Assembly: GCA_019415705.1 (NCBI GenBank)
Contig: DXYS01000086.1
Span: 88,226 to 152,225, forward strand
DNA from: Bacteroidales bacterium
Lineage (GTDB): Bacteria > Bacteroidota > Bacteroidia > Bacteroidales > Muribaculaceae
Reading direction: 5' to 3'
Length of the DNA stretch: 64,000 bases
A program made the position numbers and the translations under genes. Positions 54,114-63,570 of this stretch are shown piece by piece. The notes beneath the pieces were generated by a model, which was not told the DNA's origin, searched no databases, and saw only the letters and a list, made by a program, of their open reading frames with translations. Position 1 is the first letter of the stretch. Each line of letters opens with the position of its first letter.

Positions 54114-55283
54114 TTATTTAAGTTTAACTATAAGCGGATGAGAGATGCAGTCAGCGCGGTGGCGCAGACGGTCGAGCCACTCGGCCGGAGTCTGCGGACC
54201 GGTTGGATTCTTTGACCATGCCGAGCCCCACCAGTAGGTGAAGTCCTCGCCCGGATTGATGGTGCTCACGGCAAGGATATGACCGAGAGCATCGCGGGCC
54301 GGCTCGATTACAGGCTGATATGTGACGCTGACATCGTCGCGCGGCACGTATGCGCCGATATATATGACACCGTTACCGTTGGCGGCATTGTCAGTCGAAT
54401 CGGCGTAGGCGATGATGGCGCGGCGAGAGTCGGCGAGCTCGCCGTAAGGGTTTTGTTTATGGATGACGATGCCCGTGGCAATGCTGCGGGGCGAGGGCAG
54501 GGCGTCATAGCTGACAGTGGTCATGTTGAGATCAGAGCCGGCATCCAAACGTATACGGCGATGCTCGGTGACTTCGGCGCCGCAGAGTAAAGGCATGGGG
54601 TTATAGACCAATTCGACCTGAAAGCGCAGGGGGCCGCAGTCAGTGATGCGGTAGTCTCGCCATGCCCACGGGAAGATGATTTGGCCTTCGTCGTCAAGCA
54701 GGGCAGCCGTGCCGGCGCCGAGAGTGTTTGCGACGATGTAGGCGTCCATGCCGTTGCCGTGGTCTTTGTGGAGCGACTTACCATGGTCGCGAAGCCAGTT
54801 GCGGCGCTCAATGACGAGCGTGTCGACCGACTTGGTCCACACGTCATAGCCGAAACCGCGCTCACCGCGCTGCTGCAACGCCGGCCCATAAGCCACATAA
54901 GCCGCGAGGTCGTTCTCCCAGTTCATGTTGTCTTTGTGTTCGGGAAATTTGCGGCCGTAGACCTTAGGTGCAAACTCAGCAGGCTTGCCGGCTGCTATCT
55001 TATATTTTACTGTTGAAGAGGGCCCGACGGCGACTGGGAATATCAGCGTACTGTCAGAGGTAAGCTGCCACGGGAGCTCCCGGCCGTCAGTGTCTTTGAC
55101 CACGAAATCATGTCCGAAACGCGCTGTGACGGCGGACGAAGGCAGCTCGGCCATCTCGCCGGAGCGCTGCATCGGCAGCGGATTTGAGACTGTCACCGTC
55201 ATGGACGAGCGGCAGCCTGTTAAGACAGCGGCAAGCATTAAGCCTGCCGCTGTAACAGAATATAGTCTAACCGAAGCCATCAT
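54114..55283 (-). CDS. DUF4861 lipoprotein
   Basis: A 389-residue lipoprotein (lipobox VLTGC). The body is beta-rich with SNPLPMQRSGEMAEL, MNWENDLAAYVAYGPALQ, YDVWTKSVDTLVIERR and HGNGMDAYIVANTLGAGT, which match DUF4861 proteins of pectin-use loci in Bacteroidota. Some members look like lyase- or galactose-mutarotase-type sandwiches, but I know of no firm activity. It starts exactly at the end of uxaA and is part of the operon. Confidence 0.85.
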   Translation of the reverse strand: MMASVRLYSVTAAGLMLAAVLTGCRSSMTVTVSNPLPMQRSGEMAELPSSAVTARFGHDFVVKDTDGRELPWQLTSDSTLIFPVAVGPSSTVKYKIAAGKPAEFAPKVYGRKFPEHKDNMNWENDLAAYVAYGPALQQRGERGFGYDVWTKSVDTLVIERRNWLRDHGKSLHKDHGNGMDAYIVANTLGAGTAALLDDEGQIIFPWAWRDYRITDCGPLRFQVELVYNPMPLLCGAEVTEHRRIRLDAGSDLNMTTVSYDALPSPRSIATGIVIHKQNPYGELADSRRAIIAYADSTDNAANGNGVIYIGAYVPRDDVSVTYQPVIEPARDALGHILAVSTINPGEDFTYWWGSAWSKNPTGPQTPAEWLDRLRHRADCISHPLIVKLK

Positions 55284-56776
55284 CAGAGGGTGACGCCGGT
55301 TTTAAAGATAGCGATTTCTTTAGCGCCCGTCTTCTCGTGTTTGAGATGCTCGCCCGAAGCGGTGGCGAGTACTTTCCCGATAAGGCACGTCAGGGCGTGC
55401 TCGGCAGTCTCGTCCTCGACAATCGTGCCGGCATTAAAGTCAATCCAGTTAGACTTCATATGGGCAAGATGGCTGTTTGTGGCGATTTTCATCGTCGGGA
55501 CAAAGGTGCCGAAAGGTGTGCCGCGACCGGTGGTGAAGAGCACCATCTGGCAGCCTGACAGAGCGAGAGCCGTAGAGGCCACGAGGTCATTGCCGGGAGC
55601 AGTCAGCAGGTTGAGTCCGTTGCGGGTAATCTTGCGTGTATAGGTCAGCACGTCAACCACCTCGCTCTTACCGCCCTTCTGAACGCAGCCGAGCGACTTC
55701 TCCTCGAGAGTAGTGATGCCGCCGGCCTTGTTGCCGGGCGAGGGATTCTCATAGATAGGCTGCCCGTAAGAGCGGAAATATCCCTTGAAGTCGTTGATGA
55801 GGCTGACAGTTGCGTCAAAGACTTTACGGTCATGGGCGCGATTCATCAGCAGGGTCTCTGCGCCGAACATCTCGGGGACCTCAGTGAGCACGGTCGTACC
55901 GCCGTGAGCAATCAGCCAGTCAGAGAACATGCCGACCAACGGATTGGCCGTAATACCTGACAGGCCGTCAGAGCCGCCGCATTTCAGGCCGACTCTAAGC
56001 ATCGACACAGGCAAAGGCTGACGACGGTCAACTCGCATCTGCTCAAGCAGACCGCGGCAGATCTCAAAACCGGCCTCAATCTCGTCCTCAACCTCCTGAG
56101 AGATTAGAAACTTGACGCGCGATTCGTCCCACTCGCCGAGCTGCTCCTTGATGCCCGAAACCTGATTGTTCTCACAACCGAGGCCGAGAACGAGTACGCC
56201 GCCGGCATTGGGATGCTTAATGAGCGCGGCAAGGGCGGCACGCGTGTTGGCATGGTCCTGACCGAGCTGCGAACAGCCGTAGTTATGGGTGAAAGCGCGG
56301 ACGTCGTCGATGCCTGTCAGGTCACACTCGGCCTTGATGCGAGCCACAATGGCGTTGGCCTGACCGTTGACACAGCCGACGGAGGGGACAATCCAGAGTT
56401 CGTTACGGATTCCCATCTCGCCGTTAGAGCGGAGATAGCCGTCGACTGTCAGCTGCTCGTCAGAGCGGCTGTTGTCACAGCTGACGGGCGAGTAGGTGTA
56501 TGTGAGGTCATCGCTGAGACCCGTGTGAAGGTTGTGGCTGTGAATCCACATGCCCGGCTCGATGTCGGCGGTAGCGTAACCGATGGGGTTGCCGTATTTG
56601 ATGACAGGCTCGCCCTTGGCTATGTGACGGAGCGCGAATTTGTGACCGCGAGCAATAGGCTCGACGAGAGTGACAGTGACATCGCCGTCCTGATAAACCG
56701 CTCCGGCAGCGAGACCGTCGTCGGCGAGGACGACAGCCACGTTGTCGGCGGGATTGATTTTAAGTATCTCTTTCAT
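55283..56776 (-). CDS. uxaA: Altronate dehydratase
   Basis: A 497-residue enzyme that dehydrates D-altronate to 2-keto-3-deoxygluconate. The N-terminal SAF-like domain (about 1-95) ends at GMWIHSHNLHTGL. The catalytic part has GYLRSNGEMGIRNELWIVPS, THNYGCSQLGQDHANT, LGLGCENN and LKCGGSDGLSGITANP, with conserved Cys and His residues likely to bind iron. The length is normal. It overlaps uxaB by 1 bp at its start and abuts DUF4861 at its end. Confidence 0.95.
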   Translation of the reverse strand: MKEILKINPADNVAVVLADDGLAAGAVYQDGDVTVTLVEPIARGHKFALRHIAKGEPVIKYGNPIGYATADIEPGMWIHSHNLHTGLSDDLTYTYSPVSCDNSRSDEQLTVDGYLRSNGEMGIRNELWIVPSVGCVNGQANAIVARIKAECDLTGIDDVRAFTHNYGCSQLGQDHANTRAALAALIKHPNAGGVLVLGLGCENNQVSGIKEQLGEWDESRVKFLISQEVEDEIEAGFEICRGLLEQMRVDRRQPLPVSMLRVGLKCGGSDGLSGITANPLVGMFSDWLIAHGGTTVLTEVPEMFGAETLLMNRAHDRKVFDATVSLINDFKGYFRSYGQPIYENPSPGNKAGGITTLEEKSLGCVQKGGKSEVVDVLTYTRKITRNGLNLLTAPGNDLVASTALALSGCQMVLFTTGRGTPFGTFVPTMKIATNSHLAHMKSNWIDFNAGTIVEDETAEHALTCLIGKVLATASGEHLKHEKTGAKEIAIFKTGVTL

Positions 56777-58218
56777 TAATGAGTGCTTAAAAAGTTTTTA
56801 AGAGCTTCGGCCATGCCGAGTGAGCGGATCTGTCCGAGATATTCGGCCACGCGCTCTGTGAAACCGGGCGCAAGCGCCTCGAAATCCTCAATAAAGATAT
56901 CGCCCGAAAGGATATCCTTGACGGTGCGCGACCAGTCGTCTTCATGCCAGTTCTTGCGGATAAACTCGACGTGCTCGGGAGTGTCATCAGGCTCGAAGCC
57001 CGAGCCGGGACCGTAGAGCGACAACAGAGCGGCGAAGGTGAAGCATTCGTAGTCGGCGATTTTGCCTGTGCGGGCATAGTTGTCGCGGACGGTGGGGAAA
57101 TTGCGTGCCTCCCACTTCGAAAGCGAGTTGAGCGAGATCGACTTGAGCATGTGGCGGATGAACGGATTGTAGAAGCGTTCGAGGATGCCTGCGGCAAACT
57201 TTTTGAGCTCCTCGGGGTCCTCGTCAATCATCGGAAGGACCTCACGCTCGACCATCTCGTTGACAAAACGGTTGACATCGGGCGTATTGAATGCGTCCAT
57301 AACAGTCTCACAGCCGAGCTGAAGGGCGATAGGCACAAGGCCGGTGTGAGAGCCGTTGAGGATGCGCACTTTCTTGTCGCGGAACTGCTTGATTGACGGC
57401 ATAAAGAGCACATGCAGACCGGCGCGGTCAAGCGGCAGGGCGGCATGAACTTTCTCATAGCCTTTGCCTCCGATGGCCCAGATATGATAGTACTCGCCTT
57501 TTACGACGACATTGTCTTCGTAGCCGAGCTCGGCCTGTACCTCGTCGATGGTGTCGCGGGGGAAGCCGGGCACGATGCGGTCAACCAAGGTGTCGCAGAA
57601 GACGCAAGCCTCGTCGACCCAGTCGATAAAGTCCTGCTCGAGACCGGCCTCACGGGCGTGACGGAGGACATACTCATGCAGAGTCGAGCCGTTGTCTTCA
57701 ATAAGCTCGCAGCAGATAAAATACAGACCTTTGTCACGGTCGCCATTGAAATGACGCCAGCGGCGATGGAGCAGGGAAGTAATCTTGCCGGGGAAAGTGC
57801 GGGGAGCGTCGACGGTAACATCATCTTCCTCGTAACGGATGCCGGCCTCTGTGGTGTTGGATATTACAAACCTAAGGTCTGGAGAGGTGACATAACCGAG
57901 ATAGCGCTCCATGTCGGCGCCGGGGTTGAATGCGTCAGCGATGACGGTGATGAGACGGTTGGCCTTGACGGGCTTGCCGTTCTCAATACCCTCCAAGCAG
58001 ACATGATAGAGATTATCCTGCGAATTGAGGATGTCAACTGCCTTGCTCTCGTGAAAACGGGGCACGACAACAGCGACAGATGTGTCAATCACACCTTTTT
58101 CGTTGGCGATATCGAGCTGCCAGTCAACGAAGGCACGCAAAAAGTTGCCTTCGCCGAACTGCAGAACTTTGACAGGACGCTGTTTGACCTCAACGGCCTG
58201 ACGATTTAATTTCTTCAT
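56776..58218 (-). CDS. uxaB: Tagaturonate reductase (altronate oxidoreductase)
   Basis: A 480-residue NADH-dependent reductase that turns tagaturonate into altronate. It belongs to the mannitol dehydrogenase group: VKVLQFGEGNFLRAFVDWQL near the start is the nucleotide-binding region, VISNTTEAGI follows, and FPRDTIDEVQAELG with the later KVRILNGSHTGLVPIAL carries the family KxxxxNxxH-type catalytic residues. The gene lies between exuT (22 bp) and uxaA (1-bp overlap) in the operon. Confidence 0.95.
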   Translation of the reverse strand: MKKLNRQAVEVKQRPVKVLQFGEGNFLRAFVDWQLDIANEKGVIDTSVAVVVPRFHESKAVDILNSQDNLYHVCLEGIENGKPVKANRLITVIADAFNPGADMERYLGYVTSPDLRFVISNTTEAGIRYEEDDVTVDAPRTFPGKITSLLHRRWRHFNGDRDKGLYFICCELIEDNGSTLHEYVLRHAREAGLEQDFIDWVDEACVFCDTLVDRIVPGFPRDTIDEVQAELGYEDNVVVKGEYYHIWAIGGKGYEKVHAALPLDRAGLHVLFMPSIKQFRDKKVRILNGSHTGLVPIALQLGCETVMDAFNTPDVNRFVNEMVEREVLPMIDEDPEELKKFAAGILERFYNPFIRHMLKSISLNSLSKWEARNFPTVRDNYARTGKIADYECFTFAALLSLYGPGSGFEPDDTPEHVEFIRKNWHEDDWSRTVKDILSGDIFIEDFEALAPGFTERVAEYLGQIRSLGMAEALKNFLSTH

Positions 58219-58240
58219 TGTTTTTCAGGTATTCTATTAA

Positions 58241-59752
58241 TTAACGTTGTGCGGGCACTTCGATAGCTTTGTAGCGGGGCACGAGGAGCTTCATTATGCA
58301 CCAGCCCACAAGGTAAGACACACCGCAGATGCAGAACACGATAAAGTAACCTGCCGGTTTACCTTCATAGCTCATAAAGGCCATGTTGGTCTGAGCGGCG
58401 TAGTCGAAGAGAATGCCCGAGCCATAGTTGATAAGCGATGAGCCGATACCGCCGGCCATGCCGCCGATACCGATAATGGTAGCGATAGTGCTCTTGGGGA
58501 ACATGTCACCTACGACAGAGTAGATGTTGGCCGACCAAGACTGATGGGCTGCGCCGGCGATACCTATAATAATGATAGGCATCCACTGCGAAACTGAGCT
58601 CAGAGGCTGTGCGGCAAGCGCGAGGAGGGGGAAGACGGCGAAGATGAGCATGGCTTTCATACGTGCCGAGTAAGCGTCGACGATGATACCTCTGCGTTTG
58701 GCATTGTCGATGAAAATAGTCGGAAGCTTACCGCCGTAAATCGAGAGCATCGTGATAAGATAGAGCACAAATATCATCATCATGCCTTCACCCTCAGAAG
58801 TAGAGAGCTTGAACACGTCAGAGATGTAGGCGGGAGTCCAGAACAAGAAGAACCACCACACGCCGTCGGTGAGGAATTTGCCGAAGAAGACGGCCCATGT
58901 CTGAGGATATTTGAAACACTTGAAGAAGGGGATGGTAGCGGTCTTGCTGTCCTCAATCTCGGCTTTCTGCTCGGCCGTTTCGTCAGGAGCGTTGTCGTCC
59001 TGCTCGATGTAAGCAAGCTCGGCCTCATTGACGCGAGGATTCTCGGCCGGTTTTTTATAGAGCCAAATCCAGAAACCCATCCAGACGAAACCTAACGCAC
59101 CGATGACTATGAAGGCCATTTCCCAGCCGTTGCCCCAGCCGATGCTCTGGAAATATTTTGCGAGCGGGCCGATAGAGAACGGAGCGACAAGAGCGCCGAT
59201 AGCAGAGCCGGCATTGAAGATGGCGGTGGCATAAGCGCGGTCACGTTTCGGGAAGTACTCGGCCGTAACCTTGATGGCTGCAGGGAAGTTGCCGGCCTCG
59301 CCGAGAGCAAGAATCGTGCGGGCAACGAGGAAGAAGTAAACCGAGACGGTGGCGATGGTCACCGCGAGGTCGCCGGTGGCTTTCACGAGGCCGGCGGCGT
59401 CATCGAGACCGATATAGTGCTCGGTGGCGATGCCGCAGACAGCATGGAGGCAGGCTCCAGCCGACCAAACGCCGATGGCCCATAGATAACCTTTCTTCGT
59501 ACCCATCCAGTCGATGAAACGGCCGGCGAGAAGATTGGCGACAGCATAAACGATAGAGAATACGGCCGTAATCAGACCATAGTTGGCGTCAGTCCAGTGG
59601 AACTCGGGCGAGATGAACTCTTTCCATGTCAGCGATAGCACCTGACGGTCCATATAGTTGACGGTGGTGGCAAGGAAGAGGAGGGCGCAGATGACCCAGC
59701 GGAAGTTGGTCATACGCGCGGTAGCGACAGCAGATTTGTTAGCCATGGTCAT
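58241..59752 (-). CDS. exuT: Hexuronate transporter (MFS, ExuT-like)
   Basis: A 503-residue MFS protein with 12 membrane segments. It opens FRWVICALLFLATTVNYMDRQVLSLT, quoted in part as TTVNYMDRQVL, the anion:cation symporter signature. GRFIDWMGTKKGYLWAIGVW and LALGEAGNFPAAIKVTAEYF are close to ExuT. It should bring galacturonate and glucuronate into the cytoplasm. The start is either ATG 59752, overlapping the uxaC stop, or ATG 59746 (MANKSAV). Confidence 0.93.
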   Translation of the reverse strand: MTMANKSAVATARMTNFRWVICALLFLATTVNYMDRQVLSLTWKEFISPEFHWTDANYGLITAVFSIVYAVANLLAGRFIDWMGTKKGYLWAIGVWSAGACLHAVCGIATEHYIGLDDAAGLVKATGDLAVTIATVSVYFFLVARTILALGEAGNFPAAIKVTAEYFPKRDRAYATAIFNAGSAIGALVAPFSIGPLAKYFQSIGWGNGWEMAFIVIGALGFVWMGFWIWLYKKPAENPRVNEAELAYIEQDDNAPDETAEQKAEIEDSKTATIPFFKCFKYPQTWAVFFGKFLTDGVWWFFLFWTPAYISDVFKLSTSEGEGMMMIFVLYLITMLSIYGGKLPTIFIDNAKRRGIIVDAYSARMKAMLIFAVFPLLALAAQPLSSVSQWMPIIIIGIAGAAHQSWSANIYSVVGDMFPKSTIATIIGIGGMAGGIGSSLINYGSGILFDYAAQTNMAFMSYEGKPAGYFIVFCICGVSYLVGWCIMKLLVPRYKAIEVPAQR

Positions 59753-61164
59753 TAAAATTTAAAATATTCCTTGGCATTGCCGTAGCAGACTTTAGCCACA
59801 ATTTCCTTACCTATAAAATCAATCTCAGATGCAGGAAGCAGACCGGCCTCTATGTCGCCGCCGATGAGGTTGCAGAGAGTACGGCGGAAGTATTCGTGGC
59901 GCGGATAAGAGAGGAACGAGCGTGAATCGGTGAGCATGCCGACAAAGCGGCTGAGCAGACCGAGGTTTGAAAGAGCGTTCATCTGTTTCTCCATGCCGTC
60001 TTTCTGGTCGAGGAACCACCAGCCCGAGCCGAACTGTATCTTGCCTGCGCCATATCGGCCGTCTTGGAAATTACCGAGCATCGTGGCTACAAGTTCGTTG
60101 TCTCGCGGGTTGAGGTTGTAGATGATGGTCTTGCCAAGTTTGTCACGAGAGGCAAGTTTGTCGAGGAATTTCGACATTTTCTTAGCCACGGTGAAGTCAC
60201 CGATAGAGTCAAAACCGGTGTCGGGACCGAGCTGTGCCATCATGCGCGAGTTGTTGTTGCGGATAGCGCCGTAGTGGAACTGCTGTGTCCAACCCGAGTC
60301 ATGGTCCATAATGGCAAACTCGACCATCATAGCTGTCTTGAACATGGCAATTTCCTCAGCCGTCAGAGCCTTGCCGCCATAAACCTTGTCAAAGATGGCT
60401 TCGATTTCGGCGGGAGGATAATCCTCGGCATAGAACTCCTCGATGCCGTGGTCAGAGAGACGGCAGCCGACCGACTCAAAGAAGTCATGACGTTTCTGCA
60501 AAGCTGCGATGACGTCGGCAAACTTGGTGATGTTGACACCCGAAACCTCGGCGAGCTTGTCGATGTAAGCGCGGTAGGCAGCGGGATCCTCGACGGCCAT
60601 AGCCTTGTCAGGACGCCATGTGGGCAGCATCTTGACGCCGAAATTGTCGTCACGGACCTTGATGTGATACTCGAGCGAGTCGACAGGGTCGTCAGTCGTG
60701 CAGACAACTTCCACATTATAGTGTTTCATCAGTCCGCGGGCAGTGCGCTCGGGAGTCTGAAGCATGGCCGAACAATGATCATAAATTTCCTTTGCAGTCG
60801 AAGGATTGAGAAGTTTGTTGACGCCAAAGGCTGTCTTAAGCTCGAGATGTGTCCAGTGATATAGCGGGTTACGCATTGTGTAAGGAACGGTCTCTGCCCA
60901 TTTCTCAAACTTCTGCCAGTCTGTAGTCCCGGCGCCTGTGATATAACTCTCGTCGACACCGTTTGTGCGCATTGCACGCCATTTATAATGGTCTCCCTCG
61001 AGCCATATCTTCGAGAGATTCTCGAATTTATGGTCAGAGGCTACGTATTCGGGGATGAGGTGACAGTGATAGTCGATAATCGGCTGATGCTCTGCGTATT
61101 CATGATAAAGACGCTGAGCAGTCGGAGTCTGAAGAAGGAAGTTCTCGTCGTTAAACTGTTTCAT
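59752..61164 (-). CDS. uxaC: Uronate isomerase
   Basis: A 470-residue metal-dependent amidohydrolase-fold enzyme that isomerises galacturonate to tagaturonate and glucuronate to fructuronate. IDYHCHLIPEYVASD carries the first metal His pair; TGAGTTDWQKFEKWA, VCTTDDPVDSLEYH and LTDSRSFLSYPRHEYFRR are other UxaC marks. The length is standard. It lies 28 bp after eda and touches exuT. Confidence 0.96.
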   Translation of the reverse strand: MKQFNDENFLLQTPTAQRLYHEYAEHQPIIDYHCHLIPEYVASDHKFENLSKIWLEGDHYKWRAMRTNGVDESYITGAGTTDWQKFEKWAETVPYTMRNPLYHWTHLELKTAFGVNKLLNPSTAKEIYDHCSAMLQTPERTARGLMKHYNVEVVCTTDDPVDSLEYHIKVRDDNFGVKMLPTWRPDKAMAVEDPAAYRAYIDKLAEVSGVNITKFADVIAALQKRHDFFESVGCRLSDHGIEEFYAEDYPPAEIEAIFDKVYGGKALTAEEIAMFKTAMMVEFAIMDHDSGWTQQFHYGAIRNNNSRMMAQLGPDTGFDSIGDFTVAKKMSKFLDKLASRDKLGKTIIYNLNPRDNELVATMLGNFQDGRYGAGKIQFGSGWWFLDQKDGMEKQMNALSNLGLLSRFVGMLTDSRSFLSYPRHEYFRRTLCNLIGGDIEAGLLPASEIDFIGKEIVAKVCYGNAKEYFKF

Positions 61165-61192
61165 GATATTTAATATGGTAAGAGATAGGCAA

Positions 61193-61855
61193 TCAAATAT
61201 TTGTAATGATGTCTAAGGCCTCACGGCATTTGTCGGTGACATACGCCCAGTCAGCGGCAGCGACACGATCTTTAGGGAAAAGTTTAGAGCCCATGCCTAC
61301 GGCGAACACGCCTGCCGAGAACCATGCACGGAGATTTTCGGCCGTGGGCTCTACGCCGCCTGTGACCATGATTTTAGACCAAGGCATCGGGGCGAGCATA
61401 CCCTTGACCATTTTCGGGCCGAGGACGTCGCCGGGGAAGAGCTTGCATACGTCACATCCGGCCTCCTGTGCGAAACCTACCTCACTGACAGAGCCGCAGC
61501 CGGGGATATAGGGGACACAACGACGGTTGCAGACTTTGGCAACCTCGGGATTATAGAGCGGGCCGACAACGAAGTTGGCACCGAGCTGCAGATAAAGAGC
61601 AGCTGTCGGGGCATCAATCACAGAGCCTACGCCCATAGCCATTTCGGGGCACTCTTTAACAGCGAATTTAACCACTTCGGCGAAAACTTCATGGGCGAAA
61701 TCGCCACGGTTAGTGAACTCAAATAGACGGACACCGCCCTCATAGCAAGCCTTAACAACCGCTTTGGCTATCTCTGCGTCCTTATGATAGAAGACGGGTA
61801 CCATCGGGGCAGCCGCCAATTTATTCAATACAGAAAGTTTATCAAATTTTGCCAT
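61193..61855 (-). CDS. eda: 2-keto-3-deoxy-6-phosphogluconate aldolase
   Basis: A 220-residue class I aldolase that splits KDPG into pyruvate and glyceraldehyde-3-phosphate. It has PVFYHKDAEIAKAVVKA, GGVRLFEFTNRGDFAHEVF (substrate Glu), and CDVCKLFPGDVLGP with the Schiff-base Lys, then IMVTGGVEPTAENL. It follows kdgK by 41 bp, as the next step after the kinase. Confidence 0.95.
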   Translation of the reverse strand: MAKFDKLSVLNKLAAAPMVPVFYHKDAEIAKAVVKACYEGGVRLFEFTNRGDFAHEVFAEVVKFAVKECPEMAMGVGSVIDAPTAALYLQLGANFVVGPLYNPEVAKVCNRRCVPYIPGCGSVSEVGFAQEAGCDVCKLFPGDVLGPKMVKGMLAPMPWSKIMVTGGVEPTAENLRAWFSAGVFAVGMGSKLFPKDRVAAADWAYVTDKCREALDIITNI

Positions 61856-61896
61856 TACTTCTATTATTAATGATTGGAATATTAAAAAACCGCATA

Positions 61897-62919
61897 TCAG
61901 CGCTGCACGCGACCGTTTGCAGAGCCTCCGGCCAGAGCCTTGACCTCATCGACGCTCATCAGATTGAAATCGCCCGGCACAGTCTGTTTGAGAGCAGACG
62001 CGGCAACCGCAAATTCGAGAGCCTCGTCCATCGAGGGCATTGTCAGCAGACCGTGGATGATACCGCCCGAGAACGAGTCGCCGCCGCCGACACGGTCGAT
62101 AATAGGATTAATATCATAACGTTTTGACTCATAGAAAGTCTTGCCGTCATAAATCATAGCTTTCCAGCCGTTGTGTGTTGCAGAGAAACTCTCGCGGAGA
62201 GTCGAGATGACATATTTGAAACCGAACTCCTTGGCCATGGCAGTGAAGATGCCCTTGTAGCCTTCGGCATTGGTCTCGCCCGACTCTACGTCAGCGTCAG
62301 GTTTGAAACCGAGACAAAGCTCGGCGTCTTCCTCGTTGCCGATGCAGACATCAACATATTTCATAAGAGGACGCATAATTGACTGAGCCTTCTCTTTTGT
62401 CCAAAGTTTCTTGCGGAAGTTCAGGTCAACCGACACGGTTACGCCGTGGCGTTTTGCGGCTTCGCAAGCCAGACGTGTAAGCTCGGCAGCCTTGTCGCTG
62501 ATAGCGGGTGTGATGCCAGACCAGTGAAACCAATCTGCGCCTTCCATTATTTTATCGAAATCAAAATCGACGGGGTCTGCTTCTGCGATAGCTGAATTAG
62601 CGCGGTCATAAATAACTTTAGAGGGACGCATAGATGCTCCGGTCTCGCAATAATAGATACCTACACGGTCGCCGCCACGTGCGATGAAGTCTGTATTAAC
62701 ACCATAACGGCGGAGCGAATTGAGAGCGGCCTGACCGATCTCATGCTTGGGAAGTTTGGTTACGAAATAGGCGTCATGTCCGTAATTGGCACAGCTGACA
62801 GCAACGTTAGCCTCACCACCGCCCCAGATGACATCAAATTGATCGACCTGAACAAAACGATGGCAGCCCACAGGCGAAAGACGGAGCATAATTTCTCCTA
62901 AAGTTACTACTTTGCTCAT
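61897..62919 (-). CDS. kdgK: 2-keto-3-deoxygluconate kinase
   Basis: A 340-residue PfkB-family kinase that makes KDPG. It starts VVTLGEIMLRLSP and has the substrate motif VIWGGGEANVAVSCANYGHD and the catalytic DRVGGGDSFSGGIIHGLL (anion hole and Asp base). FHWSGITPAISDKA is also usual for KdgK. It is the first gene of the nine-gene operon; the regulatory region lies just upstream. Confidence 0.95.
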   Translation of the reverse strand: MSKVVTLGEIMLRLSPVGCHRFVQVDQFDVIWGGGEANVAVSCANYGHDAYFVTKLPKHEIGQAALNSLRRYGVNTDFIARGGDRVGIYYCETGASMRPSKVIYDRANSAIAEADPVDFDFDKIMEGADWFHWSGITPAISDKAAELTRLACEAAKRHGVTVSVDLNFRKKLWTKEKAQSIMRPLMKYVDVCIGNEEDAELCLGFKPDADVESGETNAEGYKGIFTAMAKEFGFKYVISTLRESFSATHNGWKAMIYDGKTFYESKRYDINPIIDRVGGGDSFSGGIIHGLLTMPSMDEALEFAVAASALKQTVPGDFNLMSVDEVKALAGGSANGRVQR

Positions 62920-63006
62920 GATTTTAAGTATTTTATTGGTTATTAATGATTTAAGTATCTACAGTTACTTCACAGATATAAATTTAATGCTAAATTAAGC
63001 CAAATG

Positions 63007-63044
63007 AAGCGCCTCTTTGTAATAATAATTGATGCAAAGCGCTT
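63007..63044. promoter_or_regulatory. Gapped inverted repeat, possible operator of the uronate operon
   Basis: AAGCGCCTCTTTG on the left and CAAAGCGCTT on the right form an inverted repeat with a small bulge and a 15-base gap, 88 bp before kdgK. A two-fold regulator such as a LacI or GntR protein could bind it. Confidence 0.35.
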
Positions 63045-63154
63045 AATAAACAAGTTTTGACCCAATTTCCGACAATTAATTCAGACTCAACAGTCATCAG
63101 GTCTGCTTAAAACCGACATAAACGCTCGGCTAAACAGCCTGATATTTTATACAT

Positions 63155-63163
63155 GCAAAGATA
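63155..63163 (-). promoter_or_regulatory. -7 box of the uronate operon
   Basis: On the minus strand TATCTTTGC, a perfect -7 box, but without a clear -33 box. It would give a leader of about 230 bases that contains the inverted repeat. Confidence 0.35.
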
Positions 63164-63297
63164 GAATTTAAAATTTACATCTTAATCTTCAGATTCAATA
63201 AAAACATATAAAAACCTCTTCGGCCCCAAAAGATGATGACAAGAAATCACACAGCATAGGACAAGATGAAAAAAAGACCGAAAAAAACATGTAAAGA

Positions 63298-63329
63298 TTT
63301 GCAATTATAAAAATAATAGCTACCTTTGC
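63298..63329 (+). promoter_or_regulatory. Promoter of tRNA-Ser
   Basis: TTTG, 19 bases, then TACCTTTGC, an ideal Bacteroidota promoter 28 bp before the tRNA. Confidence 0.8.
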
Positions 63330-63357
63330 ACAACGAAAGCGGAAAGCCCGCATCAAA

Positions 63358-63444
63358 GGAGAGGTGGGTGAGTGGCTGAAACCACCAGTTTGCTAAACTG
63401 ACGTAGGAGTTATCCTACCACGAGTTCGAATCTCGTCCTCTCCG
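63358..63444 (+). tRNA. tRNA-Ser (anticodon GCT)
   Basis: Acceptor stem GGAGAGG / CCTCTCC, anticodon loop TTGCTAA with anticodon GCT, a long variable arm (TAGGAGTTATCCTA) and T-arm GAGTTCGAATCTC. CCA is not encoded. Confidence 0.95.
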
Positions 63445-63449
63445 CAAAA

Positions 63450-63484
63450 AATCCTGCAAGTCATAAACTTGTAGGATTTTTTGT
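63450..63484 (+). terminator. Terminator of tRNA-Ser
   Basis: Stem AATCCTGCAAGT / ACTTGTAGGATT (one mismatch), 5-base loop, then TTTTTGTTT, just after the tRNA. Confidence 0.85.
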
Positions 63485-63570
63485 TTATTATGCGTAATTT
63501 TGGGCAGGTTCGTGAGACGGTCTTCACAAAGGAAGACACATCTAATATCAATCATGATTCTTAAATAGAT

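Larger units (their letters stand above)
62920..63357. other. Regulatory region between the uronate operon and tRNA-Ser
   Basis: 438 bp, AT-rich, with no gene. It holds a gapped inverted repeat (63007-63044), a -7 box toward kdgK (63155-63163) and the tRNA-Ser promoter (63298-63329). Nothing else is recognised. Confidence 0.6.

Noticed and set aside
63358..63484. tRNA-Ser as an integration site for a mobile element
   Set aside because: No integrase and no repeat of the tRNA 3' end is found in the window; the tRNA is followed by an ordinary terminator.
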